Shown: positions 10,061-17,586 of the stretch, piece by piece | Layout of the letters: every line of letters starts with the position of its first letter | Position numbering within the stretch: position 1 is the stretch's first letter | Source: Kineosporia sp. NBRC 101731 | GTDB lineage: Bacteria > Actinomycetota > Actinomycetes > Actinomycetales > Kineosporiaceae | DNA length: 43,816 bases | Assembly (NCBI RefSeq): GCF_030269305.1 | Contig: NZ_BSTC01000027.1 | Location: 1-43,816 of the forward strand | Direction: 5' to 3' | Program-made: the position numbers and the translations under genes | The notes under the pieces: model-generated | Databases searched by the model: none | What the model saw: only the letters and a program-made list of their open reading frames with translations | What the model was told of the DNA's origin: nothing

Positions 10061-10978
10061 ATGCTTCACCGCGCAGATGGCCCATCCGACGGCTATCGCT
10101 CGAAGCGGCCGACGACGAAGAGGACCTCGCGTCGACACCGCATCGCCGGTGCCGTCGTCATCACCGCGATAGCAACGTGGCTCGTCTGGAGTTCCGTGTT
10201 CGGCACAGACAGTTGGATCAACGGGCTCGCCGCTGTCACGGTCCATTCGTCATCGCCGGCCGCGCCAGAGCAACGGGAAGTTACAGCAGCGCAACGGATT
10301 CGAGAGGTTTCCCCACCCGTTGCGGCGGCCCGGGACCGCGTCGCTGCAAGTCCACTCCCCGACACCGGCAGCGGCCGCCCCTACGGCCGGCCCGAAGAAG
10401 CCACGTCCACACCGGCGCCGCTCCTACTACCTGCCGACGACGGCTCCAGCATCGCCGGCGTGCGGTCCGGGTATCCCCCGACCCAGGAAGGCGCACTCGC
10501 ACAGCTAGCCAGCATCGAGGTCACGGTCATCCGCTCGGCCTCGACCACCGGCATCCGAGCGGTCATCGAGCAGTGGAGCGCACCGGGCGGGCCGACAGCA
10601 TCCTCCTGGGCATGGACAGCGGCCATGACCGAACTCCTGGCCGACTTCGGTGCTCCCGCCACCGGATCCGCGAACGTCGCGATGTCGGCTGCACCGTCCA
10701 TGGGGCTGCTGAAAAGCACCGCTGATCAAGCCGTGGGAAACGACTGGGCCGTGCCCTGCCTCGACATGACCGTCGACATCGTCCGCGGCAACCAGAACAC
10801 CCAGATCACGATCGCCGATTGCCAGCGCATGGTCTGGAACGGCACTCGCTGGCTCGTCGCCGCCGGTGCTGAGCCGGCCGTCCCTCCTGCTGCTCCCTGG
10901 CCGTCGACCGATGCCGCCTACGAAGCGGGCTACCGGGACCTGGAATTTCGGAGACCAGTCGTGACGACGAGCAATTGA
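10061..10978 (+). CDS. Membrane-anchored secreted protein of conjugative-element type (paralogue of 31480)
   Basis: A 305-residue protein with a basic N-terminus, one membrane helix at about residues 28-48 and a Pro/Ser/Ala-rich linker to about residue 130. A globular exported domain follows, starting GYPPTQEGALAQLASIE and containing IRAVIEQWSAPGGPTASSW, then CLDMTVDI and IADCQRMVWNGTRWLVA. Proteins with this 'EGALAQLA...WALPGG...ADCQRMVW' pattern are encoded with LysM/BTAD genes on actinomycete integrative elements (my recollection); their role in transfer is unproven. GAGGGA lies eight bases before the ATG. The paired Cys residues could form a disulphide outside the cell. A broken paralogue is at 31480. 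Confidence 0.6.
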   Translation: MLHRADGPSDGYRSKRPTTKRTSRRHRIAGAVVITAIATWLVWSSVFGTDSWINGLAAVTVHSSSPAAPEQREVTAAQRIREVSPPVAAARDRVAASPLPDTGSGRPYGRPEEATSTPAPLLLPADDGSSIAGVRSGYPPTQEGALAQLASIEVTVIRSASTTGIRAVIEQWSAPGGPTASSWAWTAAMTELLADFGAPATGSANVAMSAAPSMGLLKSTADQAVGNDWAVPCLDMTVDIVRGNQNTQITIADCQRMVWNGTRWLVAAGAEPAVPPAAPWPSTDAAYEAGYRDLEFRRPVVTTSN

Positions 10979-11135
10979 TGGTCACGTCGGCCAGCACCCG
11001 CCCTGAATCATGGCGAGCGCGTCACCGACGTGATCATGTGGGTGGTCGTCGATCGGGGCGATGCCGATGAGCAGCCCGGCCCGCCTGACACCACTGTGGG
11101 CCTCCACATCAGCGGATTCACCGGAAGAGACGCGA

Positions 11136-11999
11136 TCAGCGTAGCCGGGCGATGACCTTGGCGAAGGAATCCAGGGCAGCTTCCTGAACGGTGAAGTATG
11201 TGAGGCCGAACCGTTCTCGCCGGGCGAGTAATTGCTCGGCGATGTGTTCGGGGCTGCCGATCAGAACGGCCGGTAAGTCGCCGATCTGCTGAGGGGTGAA
11301 GGCACCTCCCAAGGAGGAGGCGTACTTCTCCAGCGCTGTCGGCCGGTCACCGACCACCTGGGTACGGAGCACGATCACGTTGTACTCAGGGCGTTCTCGC
11401 CCTGCCTCGGCCACGGACCGATCGACCAGAGACACACGTTCGTCGAACTGTTCCGCCGTCTGGTAGATCATTCCCCGGCCGGCCGGATCGAACCGGGTGC
11501 CGGCGAACGAGACGATCCCCGCGTGCCGGGCGGCCAGACGCAGCACCCGGTCGCCGCTGCCGCCGACCATGACCGGCCCCACCGGATCGAGCGAGCCCGT
11601 CCGGCGCGCCCGCTCCAGTTCCTGCAGTGTCGCTTCGAGGCGGTCGACTCGCCGGCCAGCCGCCTCGAAGGGCACTCCGGCCTCGTCGAAGTCCTTCTTC
11701 CTCCAGCCTGCTCCCAGCCCGGTCTCGAGCCGCCCGCCGGAGAAGGCCTGGGTCGAGATCACGTCCCGGGCGAAGAGGGGCGGCGGGTAGAAGGCAGTGT
11801 TGCTGACGAAGGTGCCGACCCGAACGCGCTGGGTCACCTCGGCCGTCAACAGGCAGGCGGGGAACGGCGAAGGCATACCCAGGTGATCGGGAACCGTGAT
11901 CACGTCATAGCCGAGATCTTCCACCCGGCGGCACTTGGCGATCCATGACGCCCGTTCCTCCAGCCGGGTCAGATTGAGCCCGAAGCGCAGCCCGGCCAT
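11136..11999 (-). CDS. LLM-family F420-type oxidoreductase in RiPP cluster
   Basis: A 287-residue luciferase-like TIM-barrel oxidoreductase of the F420-dependent type. Starts MAGLRFGLNL; diagnostic pieces are LGYDVITVPDHLG, the GRLETGLGAGWRKKDF segment and a substrate-side GPVMVGGSGDRVLRLAARHA motif. It most resembles the TIGR03621 (MSMEG_2516-type) group by pattern. Its ATG directly follows the tfuA stop with no gap, so it is the last gene of the minus-strand biosynthetic arm. In other RiPP clusters such enzymes reduce or oxidise the peptide backbone or side chains; the substrate here is unknown. Confidence 0.8.
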   Translation of the reverse strand: MAGLRFGLNLTRLEERASWIAKCRRVEDLGYDVITVPDHLGMPSPFPACLLTAEVTQRVRVGTFVSNTAFYPPPLFARDVISTQAFSGGRLETGLGAGWRKKDFDEAGVPFEAAGRRVDRLEATLQELERARRTGSLDPVGPVMVGGSGDRVLRLAARHAGIVSFAGTRFDPAGRGMIYQTAEQFDERVSLVDRSVAEAGRERPEYNVIVLRTQVVGDRPTALEKYASSLGGAFTPQQIGDLPAVLIGSPEHIAEQLLARRERFGLTYFTVQEAALDSFAKVIARLR

Positions 12000-12689
12000 T
12001 CAGGACGCCCCGGCCAGTCCTGCGGAGAGGGCGCGGATCTCGGACTCGACGGCCTCCACGCCGTCCAGCCGTTTGCGGTCCCAGCCCGGGATGGCCTGCG
12101 GCTCAAGGTACCCGGTCAGCATGCTGGCGGTTTTCGGCGGCAGACCTTCCTCGAGACGCGCCGCCAGGATCTGTGGCAAACGATTGCGGTAGTGCAGGCC
12201 CGCCGCGATCTCCAGCGCGGTCTCCAGCCCTTCCCCCGACAGCTGCAGCAGCAGCCAGCGCACGTTCACCAGCGGGATGGTCAGCGCCTCGGACGTGCTC
12301 GGCGCCATCAGCAGAGCCACGTCGGAGTCAGCGTCGATCCGCCCAGAGCGGTACTGCTGGGCCACCCAGCCATGACTCACCATGCCCAGCGGGTAGCACT
12401 CGGCCGCCCGTAACGCTCCCATCGAGGAGGCTCCGGCCAGGTAGGCGCCCCGGTCCAGGTAGGCGCGCACCTCGGCCACAGACACCGCCATGTCCTGCCC
12501 GAAGTGGCCGTCCAGGATGAGCACGCGCTCCTGCCAGTCGGCGGCCGGTGGCGTGCGCAGCAGGTCGCCGCGGACGATGGGAGGCCGGAACCGCAGCTCG
12601 ACCCCGGATGCAGCGGCCCGGGCGGCCAGGCGATCGAAGTCCTCTCTGATCAGCGAGCTTCCCGCGTAAACCGTCAGGACCGGGCTCAT
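12000..12689 (-). CDS. TfuA-like partner of YcaO
   Basis: A 229-residue TfuA-family protein, recognised by LTVYAGSSL near the start and the hallmark GASSMGALRAAECYPLGM at about residues 85-102. TfuA proteins act with YcaO cyclodehydratase-fold enzymes to install thioamides, presumably by delivering sulfur. The start is the ATG at 12687-12689, which overlaps the ycaO stop (ATGA); an in-frame ATG 12 bases earlier would need a longer overlap. Immediately followed by the LLM gene. The family and the pairing are clear; the sulfur-delivery role is inferred from the family. Confidence 0.88.
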   Translation of the reverse strand: MSPVLTVYAGSSLIREDFDRLAARAAASGVELRFRPPIVRGDLLRTPPAADWQERVLILDGHFGQDMAVSVAEVRAYLDRGAYLAGASSMGALRAAECYPLGMVSHGWVAQQYRSGRIDADSDVALLMAPSTSEALTIPLVNVRWLLLQLSGEGLETALEIAAGLHYRNRLPQILAARLEEGLPPKTASMLTGYLEPQAIPGWDRKRLDGVEAVESEIRALSAGLAGAS

Positions 12690-13903
12690 GCGTTGATCCA
12701 ATCGCTGCCACCGAAGTCCCGGGCTGCCACCAGCCGGGCTCCGATCCGGAGCTTGTCGACATGCGCGAACTCGCTGCCGGGGACCACGATCTTGACCACG
12801 GTGAAGGGCAGCCCCGGCGGTGCCAGTTCGGTGCGCAACACCAGATCGAGGCTGTTCTGCCCGAGAATGTCGAGGAGAAGGGCCAGGTCCTGCTCGTTGT
12901 CCCCGGTGCTGCGGTCAGGAATCGCCCCGAACGGCCGTTCCGGACGTCCGGCGCTCCACGCGTGCAGGTAGCCCCGCAGCTCGTCGTAGGAGGAGTGCCG
13001 CCGGTAGGCCTGCTCGTCCAGATCTTCGCGAGCCCCGGCGATCACGGCCAGCCGGGACTGGGCGGCCTCGGTCAGCGCCCGCAGCAGGGCGATCTCGGGA
13101 TTCAGGTGACAGCCCGCGCCGCCGTTGAACAACATGCCGTCGCGGGCGTAGGTGTCTTCCGTGGTGACGAAGAAGGCGGGCACCGGCAGGCCTCCGGTGT
13201 AGGCGTGCACCGTCACCCGGATCGAGGCCCGCTCGAAGCGATCGATCAGCTCGCGGGCCGTGTCCGGCACCGTCTCGGGCGGGACGCGGTAGCCGAGCCG
13301 CAGCTTCTCGCCAAACGCCGTGCAGTCGTGTTCGATCACCTCGTACAGGCCCTGAACGGTGGCGTCGACCAGGTCGTTGCCGACCGCGAGCCCGATGGTG
13401 TTGGACTGCATCAGGGAGGCCTCACCGGGGAACGGGGTGAAGACGGCCAGGGCTGGCACCGCGATCTCGGCGCTGCTGCGCAGGCAGCGCATCGGCCACC
13501 AGGCCAGTGGCGTCGGCGGGGTCCAGGTGTGGGTGCGGCGCGGGATCAACCGGCGCGGGTCGAGCGTCAGCATGCGCTCACGCTGATCGGCCAGCGGAAC
13601 CGGGGTGGGGGCTCGCCCTGCCGGCTCGCAGTAGAAGCGCTCGATGGCCTCCATCTTGGCGCCGACCCGGGCGCCCTGCGCCGTGATCCCTTTACCGCTG
13701 GTCACGGTGTTGAGCCCGGCCGCCGCGCGCGGCCGCACCGACTGAAACACCGGGATGCCGAGCACGTCCAGGCCGGTGACGTCGCTGACGCGGGTGATGC
13801 CGGTGCGCTCGAGCAGCGCGTCGGCCAGGACCTCGACCTCGTCAAGGCTCCGGCTGCGCAGAGCCAGCCCGCTGCCGAGTGATCGCGCGGTGTTCGCCGT
13901 CAC
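12686..13903 (-). CDS. YcaO-domain protein, probable thioamide synthetase
   Basis: A 405-residue YcaO protein, the ATP-dependent backbone-activating enzyme of azoline/thioamide RiPPs. ATP-site motifs are visible: GAKMEAIERFYCEP (Sx3Ex3R-like), LYEVIEHDC (ExxxE-like) and the C-terminal PFTVVKIVVPGSE segment. No fused E1/Ocin-ThiF domain is present, which fits a stand-alone, TfuA-dependent thioamidating type. The GTG start (13901-13903) overlaps the stop of the upstream JmjC-like gene (GTGA), and the stop overlaps tfuA. An open frame extends far upstream but is antisense or out-of-frame noise over other genes. Confidence 0.88.
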   Translation of the reverse strand: MTANTARSLGSGLALRSRSLDEVEVLADALLERTGITRVSDVTGLDVLGIPVFQSVRPRAAAGLNTVTSGKGITAQGARVGAKMEAIERFYCEPAGRAPTPVPLADQRERMLTLDPRRLIPRRTHTWTPPTPLAWWPMRCLRSSAEIAVPALAVFTPFPGEASLMQSNTIGLAVGNDLVDATVQGLYEVIEHDCTAFGEKLRLGYRVPPETVPDTARELIDRFERASIRVTVHAYTGGLPVPAFFVTTEDTYARDGMLFNGGAGCHLNPEIALLRALTEAAQSRLAVIAGAREDLDEQAYRRHSSYDELRGYLHAWSAGRPERPFGAIPDRSTGDNEQDLALLLDILGQNSLDLVLRTELAPPGLPFTVVKIVVPGSEFAHVDKLRIGARLVAARDFGGSDWINA

Positions 13904-14688
13904 GGCACCCGCACCAGCGAATGCAGCAGTTCGGCGGCGTCGAGGTCGGCGTAGAAGCGGTTCAGTTCGGTGCGAACCCACTCGGCCTTCGCTGCCGCCG
14001 GCATCAGGTGGTGGGTGGCCGTCTGCGGGAGTCCGGCGAGGTGAGCGAGCCCGGCTTCCTGGACGGCGGCGACTAGTTCGCGAGCACTTGGAACCCGCCG
14101 GGCGAGGGTGATGAACAGGCAGTCGTCCGGGCCGGCCACCTGACCCGAGCCCGGGCCGGCGACCACCTTCAGGGCCTGGCCGGGACCGAGTTCGACGACG
14201 CGGCCGACCGATGGCATCTTCCAGCGCAGCGTTCCCGAGCAGACCACCACGACTATCTCCCCGCTGTGCTCCGGAAGCACCGGGTCTGCTCCCCCGGCCG
14301 TGAGCCAGGCCGTGGCCTCGACCCCCGACACCAGCGCCCGCTGCGCGGCCTGCACCACCGGCCGGATCTCCGGCCGCCAGTCTCCCACCGAGGGAAATCG
14401 CAGAGTGGCACCGCCGGCTAGAAGAGCCAGTACCCGGCTGCGGTGCACATAGCCGGGCACCGCGTGGTTCTGCACCGTGCGGGTGGTGAACACATTCTCG
14501 TGCGCGACCGCTGCGCCGTCCGGCCCCAGCACCTGCAGGTAAGGCCAGGCCAGCAGGCCGCATTCGATCGTTGCGCGAAGGTCACCGGCCCGGGGCAGGG
14601 TCAGCCCGGGCGGCGCCGCAACGGCGCGGCTCTCCGCTTCGGCAAGTTCGGCGAACCATGAATCCAACGTATCGGTCACGTCTTTCAC
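13900..14688 (-). CDS. JmjC/cupin-4-like protein with lost metal ligands
   Basis: A 262-residue protein aligned by pattern to its neighbour at 14700: VHRSRVLALLAGGATLRFPS then VGDWRPEIRPVVQAAQRAL match VDPAGVRRQLDAGATLKLN and IEDWHPLIRTMNDQL there. Where the active enzymes have HxD, this protein reads PEHSGE (no Asp), and the distal His of the 'PGDVLYLPHGYGH' segment is missing (GPGQALKVVAGPG). It therefore probably cannot bind Fe(II) and may be a peptide-binding or scaffolding pseudoenzyme. I prefer the GTG at 14686-14688, which has AGGGGAG just upstream; a GTG at 14701-14703 that overlaps the previous stop (GTGA) is an equally usable alternative. Coupled to ycaO. Confidence 0.75.
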   Translation of the reverse strand: MKDVTDTLDSWFAELAEAESRAVAAPPGLTLPRAGDLRATIECGLLAWPYLQVLGPDGAAVAHENVFTTRTVQNHAVPGYVHRSRVLALLAGGATLRFPSVGDWRPEIRPVVQAAQRALVSGVEATAWLTAGGADPVLPEHSGEIVVVVCSGTLRWKMPSVGRVVELGPGQALKVVAGPGSGQVAGPDDCLFITLARRVPSARELVAAVQEAGLAHLAGLPQTATHHLMPAAAKAEWVRTELNRFYADLDAAELLHSLVRVP

Positions 14689-14699
14689 GGAACTCCCCT

Positions 14700-15569
14700 T
14701 CACGATGCATCCTTGGTGCGAACGGTCTGCAGGGCCTGCTGCAGCAGCATGTCCCCATCGGTCCGGCCGGAGTCGCCCAGATCGTCCAGCAACGCCTTGA
14801 CCGCGGCCAGGGACGCCTGCGGATCCTGTTCTCCCAGAGTGCGCTCCGGTCCGCCGGAGGCCACCCACTGAGCGATGTAGGCGCGGGCCAGGGCGGCCGG
14901 CGTCGGTTCGGCCAGGGTGAAAGTGAGGTGCAGGGACGTGCCGTCCACCGCGGTTGCCGCGTGACCGTAACCGTGCGGCAGATAGAGCACGTCGCCCGGC
15001 CGGAGCAGGACGATGTGCTCGTTCGAGGTGTCCACGTCCAGGCCCGCCCGGGCCCCGGCCTGCTCGGGCTCCGCGTAGAGGTGCCACTCCTTGACTCCGG
15101 CGAGCTGGACGGCAATGACGCGCGAGCCGTCCCGGTGCGGCAGCATGCCGCGCCTACCGGCAGGCGTATAGAACAGGTAGGCCTTCGACTCGGCTGGGAA
15201 AATCGCGTTGAGCTGGTCATTCATCGTCCGGATGAGCGGGTGCCAGTCCTCGATCTGGTTCAGCTTGAGGGTGGCTCCCGCGTCAAGTTGCCGGCGCACC
15301 CCGGCCGGGTCGACGAAACCGTTGACCTTCGTCCCGTCAATGGTCCGGGTGGCCAGGACCTCGCTGTCGGGTGGTCGGACGCCTTCGTGCAGCACCGCGA
15401 AGTAGGGGCGGCGCAGCAGGCTACCCTCGATCCAGGCGAGGATGTCGCCGACACCGGGCAGGCCCCCGATGTCGACCGCGCCTTCCAACAGCACTGTTTC
15501 CGCGCCATGGTAGGCAGAATTGAGCACACCGCCGGCTTCGACGAGTGGGGACAGCACGTTCGAGGTCAT
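14700..15569 (-). CDS. JmjC/cupin-4 Fe(II)/2-oxoglutarate oxygenase
   Basis: A 289-residue JmjC-fold protein, likely a hydroxylase. The metal triad is present: HRD in RRGMLPHRDGSRVIAVQLAG and the distal His in GDVLYLPHGYGHAATAV; KEWHLY after the first motif is the usual strand. Related enzymes hydroxylate Arg, His, Asn or aliphatic side chains of proteins and peptides. The ATG at 15567-15569 has GGGAG five bases upstream; a GTG one codon earlier is too close to it. It is the first gene after the peptide gene, separated by a strong hairpin, and its stop overlaps the next gene. The natural substrate is inferred to be the peptide at 15668. Confidence 0.85.
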   Translation of the reverse strand: MTSNVLSPLVEAGGVLNSAYHGAETVLLEGAVDIGGLPGVGDILAWIEGSLLRRPYFAVLHEGVRPPDSEVLATRTIDGTKVNGFVDPAGVRRQLDAGATLKLNQIEDWHPLIRTMNDQLNAIFPAESKAYLFYTPAGRRGMLPHRDGSRVIAVQLAGVKEWHLYAEPEQAGARAGLDVDTSNEHIVLLRPGDVLYLPHGYGHAATAVDGTSLHLTFTLAEPTPAALARAYIAQWVASGGPERTLGEQDPQASLAAVKALLDDLGDSGRTDGDMLLQQALQTVRTKDAS

Positions 15570-15612
15570 CACGGCTCCCGGTCCGGAGGGGGAAGCAGAA
15601 AGAGAGAACTGA

Positions 15613-15646
15613 GCCGGTGGCAGGCCAGCGCTTGCCTGCCACCGGC
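15613..15646 (-). terminator. Hairpin between peptide gene and modification genes
   Basis: A perfect 13-bp stem (GCCGGTGGCAGGC at 15613-15625 pairing with 15634-15646) with an 8-base loop. Read on the minus strand it lies about 20 bases after the peptide stop and is followed by a pyrimidine-rich run (CAGTTCTCTCTTTC). This is the expected place for a leaky terminator that gives more precursor than enzyme transcript. Confidence 0.7.
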
Positions 15647-15667
15647 GGTGTCATCCGATCACACGAC

Positions 15668-15784
15668 TCAGGCGAAGTCGATGTTCTCGATCACCATCGG
15701 CGCATCGCCGTCGAAGTCGCTCACGTCGTCGATTGCGGCCGCCCGGAGTTCGGCCTCGGACGGGTCGAGAATGGACTCGTTCAT
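15668..15784 (-). CDS. Putative RiPP precursor peptide, 38 residues
   Basis: A 38-residue acidic peptide, beginning MNESILDPSEAELRAAA and ending DGDAPMVIENIDFA. The ATG at 15782-15784 has GGAGGACA as an excellent ribosome-binding site, and the stop is followed by a strong hairpin, then the modification genes. The leader is rich in Asp/Glu as in many RiPP precursors; a cleavage near DAP would leave a short hydrophobic core such as MVIENIDFA. The core has no Cys, Ser or Thr, so YcaO would act on the backbone amide (thioamide), not form azolines. Asn, Asp, Ile, Val and Phe are possible JmjC hydroxylation targets. Precursor status is inferred from position, size and context; cleavage site is a guess. 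Confidence 0.75.
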   Translation of the reverse strand: MNESILDPSEAELRAAAIDDVSDFDGDAPMVIENIDFA

Positions 15785-15990
15785 CTTGTCCTCCAGTGAG
15801 TTACAGATGGGCAGAAACACGCTCGCACGGGGACCCGAGTCACGCAAGACCGAGTTTTCACTGATCCCTCAATCATCTTCGCAAGAATGGCACTTGACCT
15901 GCACTAATCAGAAAGTACTTGGAATTGAGCAGGATTCGTGCCTACTGTGGGGCGATCCAATGGAACAAACCCTCAGGGGGAGTCTTGGGT
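15785..15990. promoter_or_regulatory. Divergent promoter region of RiPP cluster
   Basis: The 206-base gap between the peptide gene (minus) and the right-arm operon (plus) must hold both promoters. It is clearly more AT-rich than its surroundings. A candidate plus-strand promoter is TTGGAA (15919-15924), 18 bases, TACTGT (15943-15948), giving a leader of about 36 bases to the TTG start. I see no convincing minus-strand -10/-35 pair and no obvious operator; no regulator gene is present in the cluster. Confidence 0.4.
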
Positions 15991-16863
15991 TTGCGCGACC
16001 TCGGCTTTCCCGCGGACGTCTTCGCCCGCGGGTGGCCCACCACACCGATCACCGGCACCGCTTCACCTGCTGTTCTGCGGGTTCTCTCACCCGCCGACCT
16101 CGATGAACTGATCGGTTCACGAGGCCTGCGGGTGCCGTCCTTCCGGATGGCCCGCCAAGGCGCACTGGTCCCGGTCTCTCGGTACACCGTGGCACCTAAG
16201 AAGAACGCCGGCTCGGCACAAAACCAATTGATTGACGCTGCAGGCGTTCTCCGGGAAATGTCCGCCGGTTCGACCTTCATTCTGCAGGGCCTCCAGCTGT
16301 TCCATCCTCCGGCCGCGCAGCTGATGCGAGACCTTGCGAACGCACTTGGCGCCCGCATGTTTATTAATGCATTTTTAACACCACCGGGCGCCAAGGGTTT
16401 TGGTGACCACTCGGACCCTTACGGTGCCTTCCTCGTCCAGATCGCCGGCCAAAAAATTTGGCGTCTCAGGCGTTCCGAGCAGGACGAAGCCACAACGGTT
16501 GCCCTCGGACCCCGCGACGTGCTCTGGATTCCCCGCGGATGGCGGCACGACGGCCAGGCTGCCCCCAACCGGGCCAGCGTACACCTGACCCTCGCCGCCC
16601 GTCCCTGGGAAATCACCGACGTCCTCAATGACCTGATGGAGACGGCCGGAAGAACAGTGACCGCAGAGATTTTGCCGCCCCTGGTCGGCTCCGACCCAGA
16701 CGAACTTCGGCACCAGGTGGCGGCTCTGGTTACGAAGCTGTCCAAGGCCCTCGCCGAGACCGACGTGGATGCCCTGATCGCGCACGCCCGGGCCGACGCT
16801 GCGACTGCCCCTCCCGCCCGGGTAACGGCGGCCCTTGGCGACGACTTCGGGAGCCGGCCATGA
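15991..16863 (+). CDS. Third JmjC/cupin-4 oxygenase, first gene of right arm
   Basis: A 290-residue JmjC-fold protein with intact metal ligands: HSD in GFGDHSDPYGAFLVQIAG and the distal His in RDVLWIPRGWRHDG, with QKIWRLRR between. It is a second likely Fe(II)/2-oxoglutarate hydroxylase of the cluster. I chose the TTG at 15991 because GGGGGAG ends eight bases upstream; a TTG at 15985 is also in frame, and an open stretch reaches 15919 without a ribosome site. The stop overlaps the next gene (ATGA). Part of the gene (about 16,350-16,460) is unusually AT-rich for this genome (TTTATTAATGCATTTTTAAC, AAAAAATTTGG), suggesting more recent acquisition. Confidence 0.82.
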   Translation: MRDLGFPADVFARGWPTTPITGTASPAVLRVLSPADLDELIGSRGLRVPSFRMARQGALVPVSRYTVAPKKNAGSAQNQLIDAAGVLREMSAGSTFILQGLQLFHPPAAQLMRDLANALGARMFINAFLTPPGAKGFGDHSDPYGAFLVQIAGQKIWRLRRSEQDEATTVALGPRDVLWIPRGWRHDGQAAPNRASVHLTLAARPWEITDVLNDLMETAGRTVTAEILPPLVGSDPDELRHQVAALVTKLSKALAETDVDALIAHARADAATAPPARVTAALGDDFGSRP

Positions 16864-17561
16864 CCATCGTGACCGACCCGATGACCGGGCTTGCAGCCGT
16901 CAAAGCCCTCATGGCCCGGATGACAGGCGATGAAAAGCACACCGGCGCGGCCAGCTCTACCCTGGAAACACTGTGGGTTCTCTATGACCGGGTGCTACGG
17001 GTGGACCCTGCCTGGGCCGAGGACCGGGACCGTTTCTTTCTGTCCAAGGGGCACGGCCCGATGGCCTACTACGCCGTGCTCGCGGCTAAGGGCTTCTTCC
17101 CGCTCGAGGAACTGGACGGCTTCGGTCGCTTCCGCTCCCGGCTCGGCCTGCACCCGGACCGCCATCTGGTGCCCGGTGTGGAGATCTCCAGCGGTTCCCT
17201 CGGGCACGGGCTCCCGCTCGCCGTCGGCACAGCGCTGGGCCTGCGCATCCGGGGCCTGACCGAGGCCTCGGTCTGGGTCCTGATCGGCGACGCCGAACTC
17301 GACGAGGGCTCCAACCACGAGGCGATCGCCTTCGCCGGGCGGGCCGGGCTCGAGCGGTTGAACGTCGTGGTGATCGACAATGCCTCGGCCAGTCATGGCT
17401 GGCCGGGCGGGATCGAGGCCCGCTTCACGCTGGAGGGCTGGACCGCCGTCCGGACCGACGGTCGCGACCCGGCCGCCCTCGAGGCCGCCTTCGCTGCCGA
17501 CCGTCCGGGGCAGCCCCGGGTAGTGGTGGCCCAGGTCGAGCAGCACCTGCCCACCCACTGA
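16860..17561 (+). CDS. Transketolase-like N-terminal (thiamine-PP-binding) subunit
   Basis: A 233-residue subunit corresponding to the N-terminal third of transketolase/DXS. The thiamine diphosphate motif is present as VLIGDAELDEGSNHEAI followed by NVVVIDNASASHG; FFLSKGHGPMAYYAVLAAKG and PGVEISSGSLGHGL are also typical. It is split from its partner at 17587, as in many archaeal and actinobacterial two-gene transketolases. Within this cluster it probably forms a heteromer that moves a two-carbon ketol (or makes an acyloin) for the peptide product or a precursor of it; this is inference. Coupled to the JmjC gene by ATGA overlap. Confidence 0.88.
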   Translation: MTIVTDPMTGLAAVKALMARMTGDEKHTGAASSTLETLWVLYDRVLRVDPAWAEDRDRFFLSKGHGPMAYYAVLAAKGFFPLEELDGFGRFRSRLGLHPDRHLVPGVEISSGSLGHGLPLAVGTALGLRIRGLTEASVWVLIGDAELDEGSNHEAIAFAGRAGLERLNVVVIDNASASHGWPGGIEARFTLEGWTAVRTDGRDPAALEAAFAADRPGQPRVVVAQVEQHLPTH

Positions 17562-17586
17562 ACGCACTGATCCGCAGGAGCAGCCC

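Noticed and set aside
10982-11110. Small minus-strand frame after the LLM gene containing SADVEAHSGVRRAGLLIG and ending GGCWPT
   Set aside because: It lies in the right direction to be a second peptide, but it has no start codon with a ribosome site and no hairpin or conservation that I can see; kept only as a note.
12686-14563. Longer YcaO reading of 625 residues
   Set aside because: The first 220 residues are an out-of-frame reading of the JmjC-like gene; the YcaO domain begins at the GTG at 13903, coupled by GTGA.
15919-15990. Upstream extension of the third JmjC gene from a TTG at 15919
   Set aside because: No ribosome site, and it overlaps the likely promoter; the TTG at 15991 is preceded by GGGGGAG at good spacing.
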